Program-made: the position numbers and the translations under genes
Notes under the pieces: generated by a model
Databases searched by the model: none
What the model was told of the DNA's origin: nothing
What the model saw: only the letters and a program-made list of their open reading frames with translations
In this document: in pieces, positions 36,297-45,704 of the stretch
Position numbering within the stretch: the first letter of the stretch is position 1
Layout: every line of letters begins with the position of its first letter
Origin: an uncultured Candidatus Altimarinota bacterium
GTDB taxonomy: Bacteria; Patescibacteriota; Gracilibacteria; BD1-5; UBA6164
Length of the DNA: 64,000 bases
NCBI GenBank assembly: GCA_937944145.1
Contig: CALDZK010000004.1
Span: 1-64,000 of the forward strand
Direction: 5' to 3'

Positions 36297-37613
36297 TTAG
36301 TTCGTAGTGAATCATTCAAAAAGTGTATCCAGACCGTTTTCTATCACTTCCTCTGCACCAGACTTTGCATCCCTGAAGGAGTCCGTTGCACTATCTAGGA
36401 GCTCTTTTCCGTTTTCTACAGAAATCCCCGAAGTATCTGGGAGGCCTCACTCAAAAAAGTCTGAAATTCATTGAAATTCATCTGAAAGTATCTGTTCAAG
36501 ATCATCAGGAATTAAATTTATATTTCCCAAAATATTTCTTGTATCGAGCTTCTCAAGAATATTTGCATTTTCATTGAGGAGTTTGAGTGTTTCATCAAAC
36601 CCAGGAATATTTTGGGATTTGAGGATGTCTTTGAAATCATATAAAGAAGTTTCCAATAGCCTCTCCTGATCTGTTTCAGTCGAGAGAAGAACAAGCAGTC
36701 TCTTGTGAAGTATCTTGTCAGCATACTGGTCTGGGTCCTCTGCAGAGACGATATTGAGTTTTTGGTAGCGAGAAAGTATCTCTGTGCGAAGCTTCATCTT
36801 ATTTTTATCTCAGAGAGTATCTAATAATTTCCTGAGTTCTTCAAAAGACGCTCCTCTCTCAAGGTCATAGAGAAAACTATAGTTCTTATCAAAAATCCTT
36901 CTGAGGAAAGAAAATGGACTGGAGATAGTAAGTTGATCTTCTATCTGAGTTTTGAGATTTCCTAGCTGATTGATATCCAGTTCTTGGTTGAGACTCGACC
37001 AAGAAGTATCACGTATCTCAGAGAGAAACTGCTCGAGAGAGATCAGAGAAAAGTCATTATATTTCAGGGGTGATTTCTCGTCAAGTGTATACAGATCTCC
37101 ATCCTGATTGATAAGATCTATCTGATGATCTGATACATACACTATTCACTCCGTCAGATCCACATCAAAAACCGTACCTCTCACTCAGGCCTCCACTCAC
37201 TCAAACTGTTGGGTAAATGAAGAATCCTCAGATATAAACGATACTACCTGTGACCAGGTCTTTCCAGAAAAGAGTTCAAAAGATATGTCTATCAGCGTCT
37301 GATCAGGAGAAACATCGTTTCGAGTAATAGAAACACGTGTATTTCCTGCGAGTCTCGTCATACTCCCATCTCCCCACTCTATGAGAGCAAGACTTTCTTT
37401 TCCTATAGTACGGATGACGTCTCCTGGCTGTGCAATCTGGGCGATATCAAGCTCAAGAAAATCATCATTCATCTTTGCTTGGCCTTGTATCAAAGATACA
37501 TAGGTCTCAGTATCAGTATCTCAAACAGAAAGTGATTTAAATATTTGGGAAGCAATGATACCAACTACCAGAAGGATTACTCAAATAATAAATGTATTTT
37601 TTAGCTTTTTCAT
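36297..37613 (-). CDS. FecR-domain membrane-anchored protein, 438 aa
   Basis: N-terminal membrane anchor (NTFIIGVILLVVGIIASQIF), then a FecR-type beta domain: DIAQIAQPGDVIRT, ALIEWGDGSMTRLAGNTRVSI and EAGVRGTVFDVD, the usual GxRGTxF motif. The rest is helical and charged. FecR-domain proteins sense envelope signals or ligands. FecR plus CHASE2-cyclase is a recurrent gene pair, which suggests an envelope-to-cAMP signalling unit. Its stop overlaps the leader of the cyclase gene (3-bp gap). Confidence 0.85.
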
Positions 37614-37687
37614 TATAATTTATAGCAAAGAAGAAGTATAAAAGTATAGAACTATACTATTCAAAAACTGTATTTTGCAAAACCCCT

Positions 37688-38095
37688 ATGAAAAAAGAAT
37701 ATATATTTGTAGTCCTTATCCTCATTATGTTATATATGGTCTATCTCGTACTGAGTTATAAATACACAGAATACAAGATAAACTCAAACATACAGTACCT
37801 ATCTGACCTAAAGCAGGAGTTCTCAGAGAAGATACAAGAAGCTGAAGATATCATAGAGTATACCAATACAAAAGCCTACAAAAATAAAATCCTCAAACAA
37901 CATCAATCAAAGAAAAACAAATGAGAGCAAGTGGTAAATCTCATCAGTGAAAAGAAGTACGAGAAATACACTCGTAACCAAGAAATAGGTATCACTCGTA
38001 TCGAGGCTCCTCTGACAAGTGAACAAACACTGATCTCTACGATGACCATATACCAGAGATGGAATTATTTTTTGTTTGGCACAGATACAAGATAG
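37688..38095 (+). CDS. Small DivIC/FtsL-like membrane protein, 135 aa
   Basis: One N-terminal transmembrane helix (YIFVVLILIMLYMVYLVLS), followed by a coiled coil (KINSNIQYLSDLKQEFSEKI..) and a basic tail. The topology matches septum initiator proteins of the DivIC/FtsL type but the sequence is too short and general to prove it. One TGA=Gly. Followed by a strong terminator. Confidence 0.6.
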
Positions 38096-38100
38096 TTTTT

Positions 38101-38132
38101 AAAAAAACTTTGAATAATTCAAAGTTTTTTTT
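38101..38132 (+). terminator. Rho-independent terminator
   Basis: Stem AAAAAAACTTTGAA / TTCAAAGTTTTTTTT with a 3-nt loop, 6 bp after the DivIC-like gene. Confidence 0.85.
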
Positions 38133-38193
38133 GTTTATTGCATTAGTTCACTGGATTATTCGCTTGTCTTCACTCTGAGTGACGCAATATTTT

Positions 38194-38640
38194 TTATAAG
38201 TCTGAGAAGTCAGCAGGGAAATCATCAAGACTTTCGATGTTTGTAGATCTTGTAGGGCTACTTGAATCTCCTGTAAATATTCTGTCTCCGATTTCTTCTA
38301 TTTTTTCAAATATTCTTTTTGGTTGTGCGTATTTTTCTACATCGAGTCATAAGAGTCTCCCAAATACTGGAAAGAGGAATATCGTTAGAACTGTTACTAC
38401 TACTCAGATAACTGCGTAACGAATCGTGTTTATAGCTGGTTTAATTTTGTCGTCTTTTCCTCCTGAGAGAATGAGAAGCAATCCTCCCCAAAGAATAAAG
38501 AGAATAGAGAGAAGTCCTGCAGCAAGAACAAAAAGTGAAATTGCGAGCAAGATAAATTCTCCGAAATCAAGTCTCCCAGCAAAAATCGAGCCTTCATTGG
38601 CTACACTGGTGTTTGCGTATGCTGTAGCGATAAGATTCAT
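38194..38640 (-). CDS. TrbC/VirB2-like small two-helix membrane protein, 148 aa
   Basis: A signal-like start (MNLIATAYANTSVA), then two hydrophobic helices: ILLAISLFVLAAGLLSILFILWGG and YAVIGVVVTVLTIFLFPVFG. They are separated by a short polar turn SGGKDDKIKPA. This is the layout of the VirB2/TrbC pilin-like proteins common in CPR genomes. The soluble C-terminal tail (about 45 aa) is longer than in pilins. No other conjugation or T4SS genes are nearby. It lies 13 bp downstream of khpA on the same strand. Confidence 0.6.
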
Positions 38641-38653
38641 ATATATATCTGGA

Positions 38654-38893
38654 TTAGTCGAGTACTTTTACGTTTATTTTTTTTCCGAGTTTCATACCCA
38701 TCAGTCTCATAACTGATCTGAGGGCATTGATAGTAGATCCTTTCTTTCCTATAATGATACCCATATCGTCTGTATGCACTTTGAGCGTAAGAAGTGTCCC
38801 TAACTCGTCTTGTGTATGCTCTATTTGTATATCGTCTCTATGTTCGACGATCGCTTCTATGAGAAATGTGAGAAATTCAACTTCTTGCATCAT
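38654..38893 (-). CDS. khpA: KH-domain RNA-binding protein KhpA
   Basis: 79 aa, a single type II KH domain with the GxxG loop in DMGIIIGKKGSTINALRSVM. KhpA binds RNA and, with KhpB, tunes cell-envelope and division genes in other bacteria. Located after rpsP, the classic rpsP-khpA arrangement. The second Met (38890) is an equally good start. Confidence 0.92.
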   Translation of the reverse strand: MMQEVEFLTFLIEAIVEHRDDIQIEHTQDELGTLLTLKVHTDDMGIIIGKKGSTINALRSVMRLMGMKLGKKINVKVLD

Positions 38894-38955
38894 AACTGAA
38901 TTATACTATAATAAAAAAATAACATCCTTCAAGTTTTCTTAAAGGATATTAGGGC

Positions 38956-39195
38956 TTAGACTGACAATTTATTTACGTCCATAAGTTTTTTTACTCTTGG
39001 AGAGAGTTGCACTCCATGAGAAAGATACTCTTTAATTTTAGTAAGATCTTTGATCTTGAACTCCTTCGTAAGAGGGTTGTAGAAACCAAGCACTTCTTTA
39101 TATCCATGCTTTGCAGCTCTCGTATGTTCTGTAAGAACTACTCTGAAAAACGGCATATTCCTCTTTCCAGCTCTTGATAATCTAATTTTTAACAT
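38956..39195 (-). CDS. rpsP: Ribosomal protein bS16
   Basis: 79 aa. MLKIRLSRAGKRNMPFFRVV start and VLGFYNPLTKE are the family hallmarks, with a VQLSPRVKKLM end. No TGA inside. Upstream of khpA with a 62-bp gap. Confidence 0.96.
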   Translation of the reverse strand: MLKIRLSRAGKRNMPFFRVVLTEHTRAAKHGYKEVLGFYNPLTKEFKIKDLTKIKEYLSHGVQLSPRVKKLMDVNKLSV

Positions 39196-39277
39196 AGTGT
39201 AATAAGTAATAATAAATGTTTGGTGTAATTTCTTTTTTGACGTATTTTCTTATTTCTTCTCATAAAGAAAATATAAG

Positions 39278-39362
39278 TGGTGCCCAGACCGGGGATTGAA
39301 CCCGGACTCCCAAGGGAACAGGATTTTAAGTCCTGCGTGTCTACCAATTCCACCATCTGGGC
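39278..39362 (-). tRNA. tRNA-Leu (TAA)
   Basis: 85 nt with encoded CCA. Type II tRNA with a long variable arm. Anticodon stem-loop CAGGA CTTAAAA TCCTG, acceptor GCCCAGA/TCTGGGC. Confidence 0.95.
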
Positions 39363-39382
39363 AGAATAGTAAGCAAGACTTA

Positions 39383-39580
39383 CTATAGTATGCCTTTTTT
39401 CTTTAGTGTTTTTAATCCTTTTGCAGAAACTTTTACTACATACACCATTCCTGTTATTGGATCTTTTATTTTTCTCTTAAATATATTTGGAAGAAATCTT
39501 CTCTTTGTCGCTCTCATAGACTTACTTCTATTGTTTCCAGTAGAGGGTCTTTTTCCAGTGACGTCACATACTCTAGACAT
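39383..39580 (-). CDS. rpmB: Ribosomal protein bL28
   Basis: 65 aa from MSRVCDVTGKRPSTGNNRS, the canonical L28 start, then TKRRFLPNIFKRK. An upstream in-frame ATG at 39589 would add MKI and is less likely, since L28 proteins begin at MSRVC. No TGA codon. Confidence 0.94.
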   Translation of the reverse strand: MSRVCDVTGKRPSTGNNRSKSMRATKRRFLPNIFKRKIKDPITGMVYVVKVSAKGLKTLKKKGIL

Positions 39581-39624
39581 AATCTTCAATTAAAATTTTA
39601 AATATACATTAGCACTCTTTGGTG

Positions 39625-39948
39625 TTACGCTTTTATCTCTACTCCTACTCCACTTGGAATATTGATCTCCTGAAGAAGTTCAAGAGTCTTTGGAGTTGGG
39701 TCTTGGATTTCTACCAATCTCTTATGTCTACGTATCTCAAACTGTTCTCTTGCATCTTTATTAACAAAAGTTGATCTATTTACCGTTACTTTTTCTATCT
39801 TTGTAGGAAGTGGTATAGGTCCTACTACATGTGCTCCAGAATCTGTCGCGATAAGTACTATTTTTTTCACAGCTTCATCAAGAAGTCTATGGTCAAATGA
39901 CTTTACACTTATTCTGATTTTCTGACTATCGTCTTTTTTTGCAGACAT
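39625..39948 (-). CDS. rpsJ: Ribosomal protein uS10
   Basis: 107 aa. KIRISVKSFDHRLLDEAVKKI, then GPIPLPTKIEKVTVNRS and INIPSGVGVEIKA identify S10. It follows tuf, the usual tuf-rpsJ junction, but here rpsJ is followed by rpmB and tRNA-Leu rather than rplC. The S10 operon has therefore been split. Confidence 0.96.
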   Translation of the reverse strand: MSAKKDDSQKIRISVKSFDHRLLDEAVKKIVLIATDSGAHVVGPIPLPTKIEKVTVNRSTFVNKDAREQFEIRRHKRLVEIQDPTPKTLELLQEINIPSGVGVEIKA

Positions 39949-40064
39949 TTTCCAAAATTACTAAATACTAAAAGAGTTTACAAAACTAATCTCATAGGCT
40001 CAGCCCCAGAGTTTGGAGCTGAGATATATGAAACGAGTTTATCGCGCAAAGCTAAAGAGAGTTA

Positions 40065-41261
40065 TTATGCGTGTATTTTTGCAACAACTCCTGAACCTAC
40101 AGTTCTCCCTCCTTCTCTAATTGCAAATCTTAGACCTTCAGTCATGGCAATAGGTACTTGAAGTTCAACTGTCATTTTGATGTTATCACCAGGCATAACC
40201 ATTTCAACTCCAGCAGGAAGTTCGATATCACCAGTAACATCAGTAGTTCTAAAGTAGAATTGTGGTTTATATCCTTTAAAGAAAGGAGTATGTCTTCCAC
40301 CTTCATCTTTTGAAAGTACGTATACTTCACATTCAAATTTAGTATGTGGTTTAATCGATCCTGGTTTTGCCAGAACTTGACCTCTTTCTACATCTTCTCT
40401 TTCAATACCTCTGAGGAGTATACCAGCGTTATCACCAGCTTGTCCTTGATCAAGAAGTTTGTGGAACATCTCAACACCAGTAACTGTAGATTTAGATGTA
40501 TCTCTGATACCTACTATTTCTACTTCTTCACCAACTTTGATGATACCTTGTTCGATTTTACCTGTAACTACTGTACCTCTCCCTTTGATTGAGAATACAT
40601 CTTCGATAGGCATAATAAAATCTTTATCAACTGGTCTGTCTGGAATTGGTACGAATTTTTCGATTTCTTCGAAAAGTTCAACGATACATTTTGCTCCATG
40701 AGCTTTGTCCATGTCAGTAGGGTTTTCAAGAGCAACAAGTCCTGAACCTCTAATAACTGGAGTATCGTCTCCTGGGAAATCATATTTAGAGAGAAGATCT
40801 CTGATTTCCATTTCAACGAGTTCTAGCATTTCTTCGTCATCAACCATATCACATTTGTTGAGGAAAACAACGATATAAGGAACACCTACCTGTCTTGAAA
40901 GAAGGATATGTTCTCTAGTTTGTGCCATAGGCCCATCAGTTGCAGCAACGATAAGAATCGCAGCATCCATCTGAGCAGCACCGGTAATCATGTTTTTTAC
41001 GTAATCAGCATGTCATGGACAATCCACGTGAGCGTAGTGTCTTCCTTCTGTTTCGTATTCAACATGTGAAGTATTAATAGTAATACCTCTTTCTCTTTCT
41101 TCTGGAGCGTTATCAATCGACGCGAAGTCTCTTACTCCTTCACCACCACCATATTTTGCATTGAGTACCGCAGAGATACCAGCAGTAGTAGTAGTTTTAC
41201 CATGGTCTACATGACCAATGGTACCAATGTTCATGTGTGCCTTAGATCTATCAAAAGCCAT
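40065..41261 (-). CDS. tuf: Elongation factor Tu
   Basis: 398 aa. Delivers aminoacyl-tRNA to the ribosome. G1 [15 protein letters not shown]2 region [17 protein letters not shown]3 DCPGHADY, G4 [12 protein letters not shown]. The single TGA (41013-41015) is Gly83 of DCPGHADY, an invariant switch II residue, and is the clearest proof of UGA=Gly in the window. No Shine-Dalgarno is evident in its AT-rich leader. It begins a tuf-rpsJ unit. Confidence 0.98.
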
Positions 41262-41360
41262 AATAGAAAAATTTAAAAATAAAATATAAATTTAAGTAAG
41301 GGTACTGTATCAATTTCTCCGAGAAAATCAATGATTTCTCGCTATGTATATAAGCGAAGC

Positions 41361-41447
41361 CTACCCTCTAGACTTTCTTACTTTTTTTTCGATTATCTTT
41401 AATGCTCTTCTGAGTTTTCTGTGAGCATGTCCTGTTAGTCTTGCCAT
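41361..41447 (-). CDS. Tiny basic protein, 28 aa
   Basis: MARLTGHAHRKLRRALKII followed by EKKVRKSRG: 28 residues, about half of them basic, ending at TAG. It begins one base after the stop of the 69-aa gene, i.e. translationally coupled, and sits between tRNA-Ala and tuf. The composition is like a small ribosomal or nucleic-acid-binding protein (bL36 or bTHX size), but it does not match either. Not recognised. Confidence 0.5.
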   Translation of the reverse strand: MARLTGHAHRKLRRALKIIEKKVRKSRG

Positions 41448-41448
41448 T

Positions 41449-41658
41449 TTATATTTTGTTAGGATTTATACCATACTTCTTTAACTTCACGAGTACAATA
41501 GATACTGCATTAGCGAGCCATTTTGTTTCTCCTTCAAACTTGAGTCTGTCTTGGAGTTTTTTATAGTGGCTGATAGCTTTTGCTACTTTTGTACCTGCTT
41601 TTGGTCATTTTTTATTTACCGCATAATTTAATCTTCTCGGTCTCTTATTTGCTGGCAT
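41449..41658 (-). CDS. Small basic protein, 69 aa
   Basis: MPANKRPRRLNYAVNKKGPKAG start with one TGA=Gly, then a helical AISHYKKLQDRLKFEGETKW and VLVKLKKYGINPNKI. High Lys/Arg content suggests RNA or ribosome binding. Between tRNA-Ala and tuf on the same strand, with the 28-aa gene immediately after. The pair is absent from any operon I know; lineage-specific ribosome-associated factors are one guess. Confidence 0.55.
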
Positions 41659-41681
41659 ACATCTATATAAAATAAGTAAAT

Positions 41682-41758
41682 TGGTGGAGAATAGGAGAGT
41701 CGAACTCCTGACCTCTCGCGTGCAAGGCGAGCGCTCTAGCCAACTGAGCTAATTCCCC
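41682..41758 (-). tRNA. tRNA-Ala (TGC)
   Basis: 77 nt with encoded CCA. Anticodon stem-loop CTCGC CTTGCAC GCGAG. Acceptor GGGGAAT/ATTCTCC contains the G3.U70 wobble that is the alanine identity element. Confidence 0.95.
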
Positions 41759-41915
41759 ATGTAAACAAAAATTCTGTACTAAGTTGTATCTCTCGCCTCA
41801 TAAGTTGATTAAAGAAAGATAAATCTTCGTACGCAATATCGTTTATAGTATTTTGGCTGTTACACCTCGGGTGCAACTTTCTGTCCGATTCGCAAAGCTC
41901 ATCGCAGAAACTTAA

Positions 41916-41994
41916 TGGCGGGAGCGACGGGACTCGAACCCGCGACCTCCGCAGTGACAGTGCGGCGCTCTAACCAAAACTGAGCTACGCCCCC
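41916..41994 (-). tRNA. tRNA-Asp (GTC)
   Basis: 79 nt with encoded CCA and G73, the Asp discriminator. Anticodon stem-loop CCGCA CTGTCAC TGCGG. The D loop AGTTTTGGTTA is two bases longer than in the other tRNAs here. Confidence 0.92.
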
Positions 41995-42120
41995 ATTGCA
42001 GAGCCAAAAAAAGGGTCTGCTTTCCAAAGAAAGCGAGGGAATTATATAAAAAATATAATCTATTGCAAATGTTTTTTTGGATTTTTACTATGAAATACAT
42101 ATAAATCTTTTGTTGTGTAA

Positions 42121-42302
42121 CTTTTTGCTTCTTTATTTCGAAAAATCAGGTAAATTTTCATTTGAAGTGGAGCGTTATTTTTCAAACTGTTTGAATCCCA
42201 ATCTACGATTGGTTGAATTTTTGAAAAATAGTGGAACGAGAATAGAAAATATCTGATTTGAGGATAAAAGAAGAACTTTTGTTACTTTTATAACTAAAAG
42301 TA
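42121..42302. repeat. Dispersed repeat, copy B (182 bp)
   Basis: Same-orientation copy of 28359-28540, beginning CTTTTTGCTTCTTTATTTCG with scattered substitutions. The terminal palindrome is degenerate (TTACTTTTATAACTAAAAGTAA). It occupies most of the 322-bp gap between tRNA-Asp and the small gene at 42317. Confidence 0.8.
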
Positions 42303-42316
42303 AGAGTACATATAAA

Positions 42317-42484
42317 TTATAACTCTATCAGATCTCGTATTTTCTCTTTCATTTCAGCAGATGATATTTTTCTGAAGGAATCTTTAGTAGGTAAATCATT
42401 TATATCGAATCCTTCAGCTTCAGCCCAATACATTCTATTTGAAAAAGAACTAGGGCGTGGGCTATGTACTAAATTATTAGTCAT
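42317..42484 (-). CDS. Small hypothetical protein, 55 aa
   Basis: ATG 42484 to TAA 42317 with no TGA. MTNNLVHSPRPSSFSNRMYW, an acidic middle and a C-terminal helix SSAEMKEKIRDLIEL. It lies 45 bp downstream of pyrD on the same strand. Codon use fits the genome, but the length and lack of homology leave it uncertain. Confidence 0.45.
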   Translation of the reverse strand: MTNNLVHSPRPSSFSNRMYWAEAEGFDINDLPTKDSFRKISSAEMKEKIRDLIEL

Positions 42485-42529
42485 ACTTCTATAATCTCTT
42501 AAACAAATATATTACTATATACAAAAAGT

Positions 42530-43468
42530 CTATAATTCTTTTAAATTCCCTATCACTTCATCTACACTCGTATACCCTTTATTCTCTACATATTCATAAA
42601 ACTCTTTTTGGATTCTTCCAAAACACTCTACATCTTCTTTTCATAGAACTGTCCCGAGTTGCACCATAGACGCTCCAGCTAAGAGATGCTCAAAAACATC
42701 TACTCCATTTTTGATTCCTCCACATCCTATAATTCTCATCCTATCACCAAGAAGTTTATAAAATGCGCGAACGTTTGCAAGTGCGACTGGTTTGACGTAG
42801 TCTCCTCCAAGTCATCCAAGTCATCATTTCGGAGCAATCAGAGGCTGTTCTGTCTCAGGATCTATAATAAGCGTATTCCCCACAGAATTAATACAGGTAA
42901 TAAACGAGATTGGGTATTTTTTGAGTACCTCGGCCATAGATGCCGTATGTACGGGGTCAAAATATGGAGGTAACTTGAGTCCAATAGGCTTATTTCCTGA
43001 GATTGTAAATATCTTCTCCAGTAGTTCATCAGAAGTCTCAAAGTCATAGGCTATCTGAGGTTTTCCTACCACGTTTGGACATGAGAGATTTACTTCGAGT
43101 ACATCGACATTTGGTTCGTTTTGAAAATCCTCTACCAACTGCAGAAAATCCTCATGACAGAAACCCACAATAGAAGCAACGATAGGTTTATCAGGAAATT
43201 GTTTTTTGAGGTCAGTTGCGTACTCTATGTATTTTTTGTATCCGTGATTTGCAAGACCGATAGAATTGATGCTCCCGAGCTCTACTTCTTTATATCTTGG
43301 TTCTGGATTCCCAGTCCTTGGCTCTGGAGAACATGACTTCATCATGATAGCTGAACTCTCGGAGTTCCCAAGAGCTACAAGCTCTTCTGGAGTGGTACAA
43401 CGAGGACCAGACGAGTTGTAGATGATGTCTGGAAAAGTCACATTTCCGATTTGTGCTGTGAATGTCAT
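42530..43468 (-). CDS. pyrD: Dihydroorotate dehydrogenase, class 1A type
   Basis: 312 aa. FMN enzyme oxidising dihydroorotate to orotate. Starts [20 protein letters not shown]. The active-site cysteine lies in [14 protein letters not shown], which with the short soluble length favours class 1A (fumarate-linked). FMN phosphate-binding segments are [20 protein letters not shown] and [11 protein letters not shown]. The stretch after IAPK is almost all glycine coded by TGA (GGLGGLGGDY). Its start is 10 bp after the Tat-like gene's stop, completing pyrB-pyrC-Tat-like-pyrD. Confidence 0.92.
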
Positions 43469-43478
43469 AGGATTTTTT

Positions 43479-44384
43479 TTAGTTTTCTAAAATATTCTTA
43501 AACTCTATATCCATTTCTTTTCTATACTGAGATACTGGTGTTAAATATGTAGTAGATAAAAGAAACTTGGTAAACGTATTTTCAGTATTTGGTCATTTCA
43601 CTTTATGACGATTCTCATAATTTTTTCGATACTCTTTTTGTTCCTCCAGACGTTGTAGATAATCTGTATGTAGTTTAATAAAACGGAGGAGATCTCAAGG
43701 GGCTTTGCTCAGAATATTCCTAACTTCTTCATGTTCTCAACTAAATGAAAATCCATTACACCAATGAGCTTTCTCATCTATATGTCACTCAATATTAATT
43801 CTGTCTCCTTGAAATTCCAAGTCTAAGTATATGGTATCTTGTGTATTCTCCATGTCCGTTATCTTAAAAGAATAGGACGTATTAAAAAATGTATAATCAC
43901 TCTTTTCTGAGGCATGTCCTTGTCTTATATCTTCTAAAATTTGATATAAACCATCCTCGTCAATAGAAATATGTGAATTTGGAGAATAGAGACAATTTTG
44001 AAATTCTATCGGGAGGCTTAACAAGAATTTTCCATGAATTTGAAAATATGTTTCTCGTTTTTTATTATAGTTTCTCTTCATCCATAATTCTATATCCTTT
44101 TCCTCCCAAGAAGGAAGTGGAGAAATATTTTCTCAAGGAAATACCTCCTCTAATCGTTTATTAAACTCTATTAAAGCGCTTCTACTATTACCCGATTTTC
44201 CTTGTGAAAATCAATAATCTAATATATCAAAATTTGGAAGGGTATGAAGTATCTGCGTATTCTGACTGAGGATGCTGGAAACTCTTGTCTGAGATATAGT
44301 TGAAATATTTTTCGGTCCCAAAATAACCCCAGTAATTCCACCAAGGAATTGCCTTCTGTTTATATTTAAAAAATCTTTGGTCAC
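43479..44384 (-). CDS. Tat-signal-like hypothetical protein inside the pyr operon, 301 aa
   Basis: The frame opens directly after the pyrC stop. The only usual start codon is GTG 44384, 24 bp downstream of that stop, and no ATG fits. The N-terminus reads TKDFLNINRRQFLGGITGV, an RRxFL twin-arginine-like motif plus hydrophobic stretch. The remainder is soluble, with WMKRNYNKKRETYFQIHG and SLPIEFQN segments that resemble WIIENYKQQAEG and TLPGDIQN of the protein at 48876-49835. Probable diverged paralogue; function unknown. Four bp before its GTG the pyrC message ends, so expression must be tied to pyrC and pyrD. Confidence 0.65.
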
Positions 44385-44408
44385 ACTGTCATTTCTATAA
44401 AAATAAGA

Positions 44409-45698
44409 TTACACTATCTCTCCTTTCTCAAATTTCACCTTCCCTCCCACAATTGTATAGACAGCTTTTCCTGTGAGCTCTTTCCCTATATAGGGAGAAC
44501 TCTTTCATTTTGAGAAGAACTTTGTTTCGTCCACGATCCATTTTTCTTTGAGGTCAAAGATAGATATATCTGCGTCAGCTCCAAGCGAGAGATGTCATTT
44601 GTCTATTCTGAGGATATCAGCCGGCCCTGTCGTCATTTTTTTGATTCCATGAGAGAGATCTACATGTCCTGGTTCTACGAGATAGGTATGCATCACGGCA
44701 AAACTCGTCTCAAGTCCAACAAACCCCATAGCTGCGTCCTGAAATGGAAGGAGTTTGTCTGGTTCTGTATGAGGAGCATGATCGGTGGTAAATGCGTCGA
44801 TCGTATCGTCTTGGATTGCCTTTATGATCTCATCGATATGACTCTGATCTCGTAGTGGAGGATACATAAGTGCGTTAGTATTGTAGGTCAGACACTCTGC
44901 ATCTGAGAGAGAAAAGTGTTGTACCGTTACTTCTGCTGTGATGTTTTTTGATCCTCTTTGTTTTGCTTCTCTGATTGCTCTCATAGCTCATGACGTCGAG
45001 TTATGGAGGAGATGGAGCCTGGCTCCGGTTTCTTCTGCCAAGAGGATATTTTTGTATACCGACATATCCTCGGCAATAGCCGGGAGACCCGGAACTCACA
45101 TCTGGGTAGATACCCATCCTTCGTGCATACATCCTCCTTCTGAGAGATTTTCTACCTCACAGTGACTCATGAGCAATATATCACAAGTATTACAGTATTG
45201 CATCGCACGTTTGAGGATTCCTTCGTGTTGTACATCGACTCCATCATCTGTGACTGCTATTGCTCCAGAACTCTTTACTTCGTTTATTTCGGTAAGTTTC
45301 GAACCATCAAGTCCTTTGGTAATAGAACCTGTTGGATAGACGTTTATGAGATTGAGTTCACGAGCACGTTTCACGATGAACTCCACGACACTCTGATTAT
45401 CCGCAACTGGAGTCGTGTTTGGCATACATACCACTGAGGTTACTCATCCCGCAAGAGCTGCCCATGAACCTGTTTCTATTGTTTCCTTGTCCTCTCTACC
45501 CGGTTCTCTGAAATGCACCTGCATATCGATAAGTCCTGGAGTCACTACGAGCCCTGTAGCATCGATAGTCTTTTGTGCTTGCACCTCCAATGCTTTTCAG
45601 ATTTTTAAGATCTTTCCATGTTCTATAAATATATCGAGTGTTTCATCGATATTGTTCTTTGGGTCTACTACCCTTCCGTTTTGGATTAAAAGAGACAT
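44409..45698 (-). CDS. pyrC: Dihydroorotase
   Basis: 429 aa, amidohydrolase fold (class I type by length). Metal-site motifs: [37 protein letters not shown] and [13 protein letters not shown]. The first is normally D-x-H-x-H; here the first His is Gln (DMQVH), so one ligand of the binuclear site is changed while the other three motifs are intact. It could still be active with an altered metal set. Start 45698 is 6 bp after pyrB. Confidence 0.88.
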
Positions 45699-45704
45699 AT
45701 ATAA

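Noticed and set aside
36297-37613. FecR as part of an iron-uptake sigma-factor system
   Set aside because: No ECF sigma factor or TonB receptor is nearby. The partner is a CHASE2 cyclase.
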